DNA of 64,000 nt, from NCBI GenBank assembly GCA_017303415.1, contig JAFLBJ010000001.1, positions 1,984,001 through 2,048,000 on the forward strand. Direction: 5' to 3'. The notes beneath the pieces were generated by a model. The model was not told where the DNA came from and made no database searches. It was given only the letters and a program-made list of their open reading frames with translations. The position numbers were made by a program, and so were the translations under genes. The stretch comes from Chitinophagales bacterium (lineage in GTDB: Bacteria > Bacteroidota > Bacteroidia > Chitinophagales > Chitinophagaceae). Shown here one piece after another: positions 42,721-51,188 of the stretch; the stretch's first letter is position 1, and every line of letters begins with the position of its first letter.

Positions 42721-43104
42721 ATGCGAAAAGGCACCGCCGCCATATTACTCATTGTGTTCACCCTCTCGCATACTGAATTGCACCAGTTCATAAAAATACC
42801 GGTGTTGTTTGAGCATTTCCGCGAACATCGAATCGAAGATCCGGGTTTAGGCTTCCTCGCATTTCTGCGGATGCATTACGAAAAAATAGTGATCGATGAA
42901 GATTATTCACGCGATCAACAATTACCCTTCCGGGATGCTGACTGTGGGATCATAAGCGCCTCAGCCACGGATATTCCCCCGCAGGCCATTCGTTTCGAAC
43001 GACAATCCCCCAACGAATTCCCGCTGCATTTTACCCCGAAAAGAAACATAGCCTATACGCATCTTCACCTGGCTGACATATTTCAACCTCCCCGGTTAGC
43101 CTGA
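42721..43104 (+). CDS. Small conserved secreted protein upstream of the RND pump
   Basis: A 127-residue protein with a hydrophobic N-terminus (TAAILLIVFTLSHT), a His/Glu-rich stretch (TELHQFIKIPVLFEHFREHR), the phrase LAFLRMHYEK, an acidic-to-basic motif DEDYSRDQQLPFRD (about 58-71), a Cys, and a C-terminal LHLADIFQPPRLA. The chain has many His and could bind a metal. The terminal PP motif recalls the HYC_CC_PP protein at the other end of the island. I know small proteins of this type next to CusA-like genes in Bacteroidota but no function for them. The ATG at 42721, not the upstream frame, fits the promoter. Confidence 0.7.
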   Translation: MRKGTAAILLIVFTLSHTELHQFIKIPVLFEHFREHRIEDPGLGFLAFLRMHYEKIVIDEDYSRDQQLPFRDADCGIISASATDIPPQAIRFERQSPNEFPLHFTPKRNIAYTHLHLADIFQPPRLA

Positions 43105-43176
43105 TTCTCGTCTTTATTACTTTAGCTTTTCCATTGAAGGGCTATACACCATTTTATTTACCGTACAAGAAAAGAC

Positions 43177-46100
43177 ATGCTCAACAAGCTCATTCAATTT
43201 TCTGTCCGGAATAAGCTGATCATTGGTTTGTGCACCATTGGTCTGATCATTTGGGGTACGCTCAATGTGATGCGGCTTCCTATTGATGCGCTTCCGGATA
43301 TAACGAGTAACCAGGTGCAGGTGATCACTGTATCGCCCAGCCTGGCTGCACCCGAAGTGGAAAGGTTGGTCACCTTTCCCATAGAACAAGTCAATGCAAA
43401 TATTCCCGGTATTGATGAGATCCGATCGATCTCCCGTTTTGGTCTGTCTGTTGTGACCATAGTTTTTAATGATAAGACCGATCTCTATTGGGCCCGCCAG
43501 CAAGTATCGGAACGCATCAACCAGGTACGTGATCAGATACCCGCTTCTGCCGGTCGCCCGGAACTGGCGCCTGTAACCACCGGGCTTGGAGAAGTATATC
43601 AGTATATTCTTCGCCCGGCACCAGGTTTTGAAAGCAAATACGACCTCACCGAATTACGTACCATTCAGGATTGGATCGTACGCAAGCAGTTGCTTGGTAC
43701 ACCTGGTGTGGCCGATGTGAGTAGTTTTGGAGGTTACCTCAAACAGTATGAAGTGGCCATTATTCCAGCTAAGCTAAAAAGCATGGGCGTAACGCTCGAT
43801 GATCTGTTTACAGCGCTGGAAAAAAATAATGAGAACTCAGGCGGTGCCTATATTGAAAAAGGACAAGGCTCTTTATTCATTCGGACTGAAGGACTGGTAA
43901 AGGATCCGGAAGATCTGAAGAAGATCGTGGTACGGCACCATACCAGCGGACTTCCTGTCTTTCTTCGTGATGTAGCGGAAGTTCGCATTGGTCATGCTGT
44001 GCGATACGGGGCCATGACCTATCAGGATAAGGGAGAAGTGGCCGGAGGCGTGGTCCTGATGTTAAAAGGCGCCAATGCATCTGCCGTGATCAAGGATGTG
44101 AAAGAGCGTATTGCGGCCATTCAACAAACATTACCCGAAGGAGTAATTCTTGAACCTTTTTATGACCGGACAAAAATGGTTTCAAAGGCCATGGGTACGG
44201 TGGAAAAGAATTTACTGGAAGGGGCCTTGATCGTCATCTTCATTCTCGTTCTCTTTTTAGGAAATCTCCGGGCCGGGCTGATTGTCGCTTCCGTGATCCC
44301 GCTTGCCATGCTTTTCGCTGTGATCATGATGAACCTGTTTGGCGTTTCAGGAAACCTGATGAGCCTTGGTGCGCTCGATTTTGGCCTTATTGTAGATGGG
44401 GCCGTGATCATTGTTGAGGCCGTCATACACCGGTTGTCACACAGCAAACACCTCAATAAAGTGATCCATATAACCCAGGGTGAAATGGACAATGAGGTAC
44501 AGGCTTCTGCCGGAAAAATGATGAATTCAGCCGTATTTGGACAGATCGTGATCCTCATCGTTTACCTGCCGATCCTTTCACTCGTAGGCATCGAAGGAAA
44601 AATGTTTAAACCCATGGCGCTGACGGTTTCTTTTGCCCTGATCGGAGCATTTCTCTTATCACTGACCTATGTGCCCATGATCAGTTCGGTATTTCTTTCC
44701 AAAAAAATAAGCCACAAAGAAAACTGGTCAGATAAACTGATGAAGTGGATTCATGGATTGTACAGACCCGTGTTGAATCTTGCGTTGCGTTTTCCAAAGA
44801 CATTGGTCCTCACAATCGTATTGGTGTTTGGATTGAGCCTTTTTATCATGTCGCGGTTGGGTGGAGAATTCATTCCGGAACTGGAGGAAGGAGATTTTGC
44901 CGTGGATGCCCGTTTACTTACCGGTAGTTCCCTGAGTGAAACGATCCGGAATTCAACCCGGGCAGCAGCCATCCTGCAACAATTTCCGGAAGTAGAGAAG
45001 ATCGTTACCCGCATTGGGGCCAGTGAGATACCTACCGATCCCATGCCGGTGGAGATGACAGATATAATCATTTCCCTGAAGCCAAAAGAAGAATGGACCA
45101 CCGCCTCCAGTTCAGATGAACTGGCCAATAAAATGAGTGAAGCATTACAGGTGATACCCGGAATGACCTCCGGCTTTCAGTTCCCGGTTCAAATGCGTTT
45201 TAATGAACTGATATCAGGTGCCAGACAGGATGTTGTATGTAAGATCTTTGGTGATGACCTGGATAGCCTGGCAGCTTATGCGCAGGAATTGGGTGCACTC
45301 GTGCATAAAGTAGATGGAGCCAAGGATATTTATATTGAAACGGTAACCGGCCTTCCGCAGGTGGTGATCAATTATCGCCGCGAAGCCCTGGCGCATTATC
45401 AGTTAAATGTGGCGGATGTGAACCGCGCGGTACGGACCGCCTTTGCAGGAGAAAGCGCCGGATTGGTCTTCGAACAGGAAAAAAGGTTTGATCTGGTGGT
45501 ACGGTTAGATGAAAGCTCCCGGCAGGATCTCCATGATGTAGAACAACTCCTCATTGCCTCCCCAATTGGAATTCAAATACCTCTTTATCAGGTTGCCAGT
45601 GTGGAGATAAAGGAAGGGCCCAACCAGGTACAACGGGAGAATACCCGGAGAAGGATCATTGTAGGGTTCAATGTTCGTGGACGGGATGTGAAATCTGCAG
45701 TAAAGGAACTGGAAGAAAAGGTGGGAGCACAATTGAAGATGGAACCAGGTTACACCGTAAAGTATGGAGGACAGTTTGAAAATCTGGTTGAAGCTTCCAA
45801 CCGGCTGGCTATTGCGGTACCTGCCGCTTTGTTATTGATTCTCGTTATGCTCTATTTCGCTTTTGGTTCCCTGCGTTATGGAGTTTTGATCTTTTCCGCC
45901 ATACCCCTTTCTGCGATCGGTGGTGTGATCGGATTATGGGTCAGGGGAATGCCCTTTAGCATTTCAGCCGGAGTCGGGTTCATCGCGCTATTTGGTGTGG
46001 CTGTGTTAAACGGGATTGTATTGATCGCCGAATTCAACCGGCTTAAGAAACAAGGATTACATGACCTAAATATGATCATTATGGAAGGAACAAAGATCCG

Positions 46101-47541
46101 GTTAAGACCTGTGATCATGACAGCGGCAGTGGCCTCCCTGGGATTTTTGCCCATGGCCCTGAGCCATGGCGTAGGCGCCGAGGTACAAAGACCACTGGCT
46201 ACAGTAGTGATCGGAGGGTTGATCTCGGCCACATTCCTCACGCTGGTAGTATTGCCGGTTTTATACCGTTGGGTAGAGAAACTCCGGTTTAGAAGCAAGG
46301 CTAAACATATTGAAATGACCATTGTACTCGCTTTGTTCATTTTCCCGGCAACTGCACAGCAACCTGTACCAGAGCGAATGAGCCTGGAACAAATGCATTC
46401 ACTGGCCGATAAACAAAACCTGCGGATCATGGCCATGGAGAAAGAACAGGCTTATTGGAAAGCCATGCAGGGTGGTGTATTTGATCCGGCCAAAACGATG
46501 ATCGGAATGGAATATGGCAACATAAACAGTTTGAATAATGATACCCGTTTTTCCATCAATCAATCTTTTTCCTTACCGGCCGTCTATCAACGCCAACGTG
46601 ATTTGTATCGATCCGAGGAAGGACTTAAACAGGTAGCCACTGAATTACAGAAAAGCGCCCTGCACCGCGAAATCACCCTTTTATACTATGACCTGGCCTT
46701 GTTGGAGGAAAGGGCCAGCTTACTGAACCGCATCGATTCTACCTATAGCCGGATCTTGCGCGCGGCCGAACTACGGTATAAAACAGGAGAGTCAAATATA
46801 CTTGAGAAAACCAGTGCAGAGGCCCAAATGCAGTATTTTCAGTTGCAACGCGAGGAGATCGAATCTGACCAGACAAAACTTATGGTTCAATTGGCTAGGT
46901 TGCTCCATGTAAAAGATCCTGTACGTCCGCTACAGGGTTCACTCCGCCTGATCGCACCGGTGCTATCCGATTCAGTAGCTGTTGACCAACATCCACTCGG
47001 ACGTTTGGGAAAGCAAGAGGAGATATTGGCGGGGTCACGGGTGGCGGTTGAGCGGTCCCGCTTATTACCAGAATGGGGGTTGGGCTATTCCAACCAATCG
47101 ATCATCGGATTTCAAAGCCGGGACGGAATCAATCAGACCTATTTTGGTGGGGGTGAACGTTTCCATACCGTCGGACTAAATATTGCCGTACCTCTTTTTA
47201 ACAAAGCAACCCGTTCGCGTATCAGGGCAGCCAGGGAGCAGGAAAAAGTAGCAGGTCTGAATAGGGAGTATAACGAAGAATACCTCCGGACGGAACGGCA
47301 GCACTGGACCATGGAATATCTGAAACAAGGGAAATACATTGCCTACTTTGAATCTACTGGCTTGAAACAATCGGACCTGATCATTAAAAATGCCAGACTG
47401 GCGTTTGATAAGGGCGAAATCAGTTATCTGGAATGGAGCCAGCTTATGCGCAATGCTATTGAGATCCAGTTGAACTACCTGCAGGCCCTTCGATTGAATA
47501 ATCACGCGGCTGCTGAATTAAATTATCTATCCGGAAAATGA
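43177..47541 (+). CDS. CzcA/CusA-type heavy-metal RND pump fused to a TolC-like outer membrane factor
   Basis: A 1454-residue fusion. Residues 1 to about 1040 form a complete heavy-metal-efflux RND transporter with twelve helices and porter domains. The helix 4 motif ALDFGLIVDGAVIIVE holds Asp401, Asp407 and Glu414, the CzcA pattern for divalent cations. From Met1047 an in-frame signal-peptide-like stretch (MTIVLALFIFPATAQQ) opens a TolC-type outer membrane efflux domain (to 1454) with long coiled helices. The two halves are separate genes in Proteobacteria. The pump would move Co, Zn, Cd or Cu from periplasm or cytoplasm to the outside. The adaptor gene follows 8 bases on. Confidence 0.93.
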   Translation: MLNKLIQFSVRNKLIIGLCTIGLIIWGTLNVMRLPIDALPDITSNQVQVITVSPSLAAPEVERLVTFPIEQVNANIPGIDEIRSISRFGLSVVTIVFNDKTDLYWARQQVSERINQVRDQIPASAGRPELAPVTTGLGEVYQYILRPAPGFESKYDLTELRTIQDWIVRKQLLGTPGVADVSSFGGYLKQYEVAIIPAKLKSMGVTLDDLFTALEKNNENSGGAYIEKGQGSLFIRTEGLVKDPEDLKKIVVRHHTSGLPVFLRDVAEVRIGHAVRYGAMTYQDKGEVAGGVVLMLKGANASAVIKDVKERIAAIQQTLPEGVILEPFYDRTKMVSKAMGTVEKNLLEGALIVIFILVLFLGNLRAGLIVASVIPLAMLFAVIMMNLFGVSGNLMSLGALDFGLIVDGAVIIVEAVIHRLSHSKHLNKVIHITQGEMDNEVQASAGKMMNSAVFGQIVILIVYLPILSLVGIEGKMFKPMALTVSFALIGAFLLSLTYVPMISSVFLSKKISHKENWSDKLMKWIHGLYRPVLNLALRFPKTLVLTIVLVFGLSLFIMSRLGGEFIPELEEGDFAVDARLLTGSSLSETIRNSTRAAAILQQFPEVEKIVTRIGASEIPTDPMPVEMTDIIISLKPKEEWTTASSSDELANKMSEALQVIPGMTSGFQFPVQMRFNELISGARQDVVCKIFGDDLDSLAAYAQELGALVHKVDGAKDIYIETVTGLPQVVINYRREALAHYQLNVADVNRAVRTAFAGESAGLVFEQEKRFDLVVRLDESSRQDLHDVEQLLIASPIGIQIPLYQVASVEIKEGPNQVQRENTRRRIIVGFNVRGRDVKSAVKELEEKVGAQLKMEPGYTVKYGGQFENLVEASNRLAIAVPAALLLILVMLYFAFGSLRYGVLIFSAIPLSAIGGVIGLWVRGMPFSISAGVGFIALFGVAVLNGIVLIAEFNRLKKQGLHDLNMIIMEGTKIRLRPVIMTAAVASLGFLPMALSHGVGAEVQRPLATVVIGGLISATFLTLVVLPVLYRWVEKLRFRSKAKHIEMTIVLALFIFPATAQQPVPERMSLEQMHSLADKQNLRIMAMEKEQAYWKAMQGGVFDPAKTMIGMEYGNINSLNNDTRFSINQSFSLPAVYQRQRDLYRSEEGLKQVATELQKSALHREITLLYYDLALLEERASLLNRIDSTYSRILRAAELRYKTGESNILEKTSAEAQMQYFQLQREEIESDQTKLMVQLARLLHVKDPVRPLQGSLRLIAPVLSDSVAVDQHPLGRLGKQEEILAGSRVAVERSRLLPEWGLGYSNQSIIGFQSRDGINQTYFGGGERFHTVGLNIAVPLFNKATRSRIRAAREQEKVAGLNREYNEEYLRTERQHWTMEYLKQGKYIAYFESTGLKQSDLIIKNARLAFDKGEISYLEWSQLMRNAIEIQLNYLQALRLNNHAAAELNYLSGK

Positions 47542-47548
47542 TCTTAAA

Positions 47549-48682
47549 ATGAATCATATGAAATTTTTTAAAATAACTATACTGGTTTTCCTGTTTTCCT
47601 GTGGCGCTAAAACGGAAACCGAACAGCCTGTTCAGGAGACTGCGGAACAGAAGACCACACTCACCGATGCGCAGATAAAAAGCGCCGGTTTGCTTACCGA
47701 TACCATTCGCATGGAAACCCTGCATACGGAAATCCTGGTGAATGGAGTGGTGGATGTGCCGCCACAAAATATGATTTCCGTAAGCTTCCCGCTGGGAGGT
47801 TATCTCCGTACCACCGACCTTTTACCCGGGATGCATGTCAACCGGGGTCAGGTCATTGCCCGTATCGAAGACCCTTCACTGGTTCAATTACAGCAGGATT
47901 ATCTTGTTGCCAAAGCCAAATTAACGTACCTGGAGCTGGATTTTGAACGCCAGCGGGAGCTGAACGCCGATGAGGTGAATACGGCCAAGCAATTTCAACA
48001 GGTACAGGCAGATTTTGTGGCCCAGAAAGTTACCATTAGGGCCCTGGGAGAAAAGTTGCGCCTGGTCAATATCGATCCTGAAAAATTAAATGAAAATACC
48101 ATTTCGCGAAGCGTACCCATCTATTCACCCATTAATGGATTTGTGTCAAAGGTCAATGTGAATATTGGGAAATATGTAAATCCTGCTGATGTATTGTTTG
48201 AGCTGATCAATCCGGATGATATGCATGCGGCACTCACCGTTTTTGAGAAGGACCTTCCATTTGTTCAACCCCGGCAACGGGTAAAAGTAAGTTTTGTGGA
48301 AGATCCGCTTAAGGAATATGAATGTGAGGTACTATTGGTTACAAAGAATGTGGATGAGAACCGGGGAGCGCTGGTTCATTGTCATTTTGAAACGCAACCC
48401 AAACAATTATTGCCGGGTATGTTTCTTAACGCTCGTATTCAGGTGGATAATGTGAAAACGCTCGCCGTTCCCGAAGAAGCCCTGGTGCGCTATGCCAATA
48501 ATGAGTATTTGATTAAAGTAACCGGTAAAAATACCTATGAACTTTTACCGGTTGTTTCCGGCGTGAAACAGGAGGGTAAAGTAGCCGTATCATCCAGCAA
48601 AGAAAACCTGACCGACGTGGTAGTGGTAACGAAAGGCGCATATACCGTGCTGTCGGCGATGATGAATAAGGGGGAGGAGTGA
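47549..48682 (+). CDS. RND efflux periplasmic adaptor (CusB/CzcB type), lipoprotein
   Basis: A 377-residue membrane fusion protein that bridges the RND pump and the outer membrane factor. The lipoprotein signal ends at FLFSC (Cys18). The barrel-sandwich/lipoyl halves (VVDVPPQNMISVSFPLGGYL, then VPIYSPINGFVSKVNVNIGKYV) enclose a helical hairpin (about 112-165), followed by the beta-barrel and membrane-proximal domains. The His/Met-rich N-terminal metal site of CusB is not evident. ATGs at 47549 and 47558 are both possible. It is cotranscribed with the CzcA-TolC fusion, completing a tripartite pump. Confidence 0.92.
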   Translation: MNHMKFFKITILVFLFSCGAKTETEQPVQETAEQKTTLTDAQIKSAGLLTDTIRMETLHTEILVNGVVDVPPQNMISVSFPLGGYLRTTDLLPGMHVNRGQVIARIEDPSLVQLQQDYLVAKAKLTYLELDFERQRELNADEVNTAKQFQQVQADFVAQKVTIRALGEKLRLVNIDPEKLNENTISRSVPIYSPINGFVSKVNVNIGKYVNPADVLFELINPDDMHAALTVFEKDLPFVQPRQRVKVSFVEDPLKEYECEVLLVTKNVDENRGALVHCHFETQPKQLLPGMFLNARIQVDNVKTLAVPEEALVRYANNEYLIKVTGKNTYELLPVVSGVKQEGKVAVSSSKENLTDVVVVTKGAYTVLSAMMNKGEE

Positions 48683-48683
48683 G

Positions 48684-48832
48684 GGTGGTTGTTGGGAGTT
48701 GGATGTTGGATGACGGATGACAGATGACAGATGACGGATGACGGAGGTTTGCTGTGCGAGACCAGAGGTCTCGCACAGCAAGTCCAACATCCAACATCTA
48801 ACCTCCAACCTCCCAACTCCCAACTCCCACCA
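48684..48832. repeat. Composite hairpin element, family F
   Basis: The outer left arm is TTGGGAG/TTGGATG heptamers, and the outer right arm the complement CCAACAT/CCAACTC. Between them lie about five unpaired ATGACRG heptamers and a central perfect 13-bp hairpin, GCTGTGCGAGACC-AGA-GGTCTCGCACAGC (48751-48779). It fills the gap from the adaptor gene to the tex promoter. The upstream extension of the tex frame through it should not be translated. Confidence 0.8.
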
Positions 48833-48840
48833 AACTTCCC

Positions 48841-48848
48841 TACATTTG
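48841..48848 (+). promoter_or_regulatory. -7 box for tex
   Basis: TACATTTG, an exact TAnnTTTG match, ends 17 bases before the ATG at 48866, giving a leader of about a dozen bases. Confidence 0.5.
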
Positions 48849-48865
48849 CGCCCCTAACACACTCT

Positions 48866-51118
48866 ATGGAAGTAAAATACCTTATACAGATCGCTGGTGA
48901 ATTGAACCTTTCGGTCAAACAAATTACCAATGTAAGCGCCCTGCATACAGAAGGCGCGACCATCCCTTTTATATCCCGATATAGAAAAGAAGCCACGGGC
49001 AATATGGATGAAGTCCAGGTGGGCGCGGTGATCGGCCGGCTGAAATATTTTTCCGAATTGGAAAAACGCAAGGAAACGGTCATCAAGACAATCGAAGAGG
49101 CCGGCAAATTGACTCCCGAACTCAGGAAACGGATTGAAGATTGTGTACAATCAACCGAGCTTGAAGATATTTATCTGCCCTTTAAACCCAAACGCAAGAC
49201 CCGTGCCACCATGGCCATCGAAAAAGGGTTGGAACCTTTGGCTAAATTGATCTTCGAACAAAAGCAACAGGAGATCACGGCAGCCATACAATCTGCCTTG
49301 AATGAGGAGGTAAAAACAAAGGAAGACGCCCTTCAGGGTGCAAGGGATATCATAGCAGAGTGGGTGGCCGAGAACGAACATGCCAGGAATAAGGTCAGAC
49401 AACTCTTTACCGAATCAGCCATTGTGAACTCCCGGGTATTGACCACTAAGAAGGATGAAGAAGAGGCCCAGAAATACCGGGATTATTTTGAGTACAGCGA
49501 ACCATTGGATAAATGTCCCTCTCACCGCATATTGGCCATGCGTCGTGGTGAAAAGGAAGGCTTCCTTATCATGACGATCCAGATTGAAAAGGAAGCTGCT
49601 CAGGAGGAACTCAAACGAATATTCATCACGGGCGCAGGTGCAGCTTCCCAGGAAGTAGCGCTTGCCATTGAAGATAGCTTTGTGCGTTTGCTTAAACCTT
49701 CGATTGAAACGGAGTTCAGAATGTTGAGCAAAACCAGGGCCGATGAAGAAGCCATTAAAGTCTTTGCCGAAAACCTTCGCCAACTTTTGCTGGCCTCTCC
49801 ACTGGGAAGTAAACGGGTAATGGCCATTGATCCCGGTTTTCGGACCGGTTGCAAAGTAGTTTGCCTGGATGAGCAGGGAAATTTCTTAAAGTACAATACC
49901 ATTTTCCCTCACGCCCCACAAAATGATCATACCGGTGCGGTACTTACTTTAAAGGAACTGGTAGCTACCTATAATATTGAAGCCATAGGCTATGGTAACG
50001 GCACAGCCAGTAAGGAAACTGATCAATTGGTCAGGGGAATTGATTTTGGACGCCCTGTATCAGTATTTATGGTCAATGAAAGCGGGGCCTCTATCTATTC
50101 AGCGAGTGAGGTGGCCCGGGAAGAATTCCCTGACGAGGATGTCACTGTTCGTGGGGCGATCAGTATCGGCCGGCGCCTGCTGGATCCCCTGAGTGAATTG
50201 GTGAAGATCGATGCAAAAAGCATCGGGGTGGGGCAGTACCAGCATGATGTAAACCAGACCCGTTTAAAAGAATCGCTCGACCAGGTGGTGGAAAGTTGTG
50301 TAAACTATGTTGGCGTTGACCTGAATACAGCCAGCCGGCATTTGCTGACCTATGTTTCGGGTTTAAGTGCCACCGTGGCCCGAAACATAGTGGACTATCG
50401 CAGCCGCCATGGTGGGTTTCGTACACGGGAAGAATTAAAAAAGGTGACGATGCTTGGTCCCAAGGCCTTTGAACAATGCGCGGGTTTTCTTCGCATACCC
50501 GGAGCCGATAACCCATTGGATAATTCAGCGGTTCACCCGGAAAGTTATCATGTGGTGGAATCCATGGCCAAACAGTTACAATGCACCGTACAAGACCTTG
50601 TGAAGGATACCGGGTTGCGTAAACAAATCAAAGTACGCGATTTTGTCAGTGAATCAATCGGAGAATACACCATTTCCGATATCATTAAAGAGCTGGAGAA
50701 GCCGGGCCGGGATCCCCGCTCACCAATTGAAGAGTTTCGTTTTGCCGAAGGTGTAAATACCATGAACGATCTGAAGCCGGGTATGAAAGTGCCGGGTATT
50801 GTCACCAATATCACCAATTTTGGCGCTTTTGTCGATATCGGGGTAAAACAGGATGGGCTTGTACATATCTCTCACCTTAGCAACCGGTTCATCGCCGATC
50901 CCAACGAAGCGGTTAAGCTGAATCAAAAAGTAATGGTGACCGTGCTGGAAGTGGATGTGGCCCGGAAAAGGGTTTCGCTTTCCATGAAAGACAATGCGGA
51001 AAAAACCAATGAAAGAACACCAAAACCTGGGTTTAAACAGGAAAAAAATTCCAAACCTCAACCATTGAATGATTTTCAGGCGAAGCTGATGGAGTTGAAG
51101 AAGAATTTTAAGTCGTGA
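48866..51118 (+). CDS. tex: Tex-family transcription accessory protein (S1 domain RNA-binding)
   Basis: A 750-residue nucleic-acid-binding protein. In order it has the Tex N-terminal helical domain (VKQITNVSALHTEGATIPFI, FISRYRKEATGNMDEVQ), a YqgF/RNase H-like domain (KRVMAIDPGFRTGCKVVCLD), helix-hairpin-helix repeats (VGVDLNTASRHLLTYVSGLS), and a C-terminal S1 domain (GIVTNITNFGAFVDIGVKQD, about residues 645-720). Tex affects transcription and RNA handling, but its exact activity is unsettled. The natural start is the ATG at 48866; the 45-codon upstream frame lies in a repeat. The TGA stop is in a family D palindrome. Confidence 0.95.
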   Translation: MEVKYLIQIAGELNLSVKQITNVSALHTEGATIPFISRYRKEATGNMDEVQVGAVIGRLKYFSELEKRKETVIKTIEEAGKLTPELRKRIEDCVQSTELEDIYLPFKPKRKTRATMAIEKGLEPLAKLIFEQKQQEITAAIQSALNEEVKTKEDALQGARDIIAEWVAENEHARNKVRQLFTESAIVNSRVLTTKKDEEEAQKYRDYFEYSEPLDKCPSHRILAMRRGEKEGFLIMTIQIEKEAAQEELKRIFITGAGAASQEVALAIEDSFVRLLKPSIETEFRMLSKTRADEEAIKVFAENLRQLLLASPLGSKRVMAIDPGFRTGCKVVCLDEQGNFLKYNTIFPHAPQNDHTGAVLTLKELVATYNIEAIGYGNGTASKETDQLVRGIDFGRPVSVFMVNESGASIYSASEVAREEFPDEDVTVRGAISIGRRLLDPLSELVKIDAKSIGVGQYQHDVNQTRLKESLDQVVESCVNYVGVDLNTASRHLLTYVSGLSATVARNIVDYRSRHGGFRTREELKKVTMLGPKAFEQCAGFLRIPGADNPLDNSAVHPESYHVVESMAKQLQCTVQDLVKDTGLRKQIKVRDFVSESIGEYTISDIIKELEKPGRDPRSPIEEFRFAEGVNTMNDLKPGMKVPGIVTNITNFGAFVDIGVKQDGLVHISHLSNRFIADPNEAVKLNQKVMVTVLEVDVARKRVSLSMKDNAEKTNERTPKPGFKQEKNSKPQPLNDFQAKLMELKKNFKS

Positions 51119-51188
51119 TTTTCGTGAGACGTGAGGCGTGAATCGTGAGACATCTCACGTCTCACGTCTCACGCCTCACGAAAATCAC
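51114..51188. repeat. Heptamer palindrome, family D (second copy)
   Basis: About 37-bp arms of CGTGAGR-type units meet at GTGAGA-CA-TCTCAC; the outer ends CGTGATTTTCGTGAG pair with CTCACGAAAATCAC. It lies between convergent tex and the ATP-grasp-like gene, and the TGA stops of both (51116-51118 plus, 51185-51187 minus) are inside it. Confidence 0.85.
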
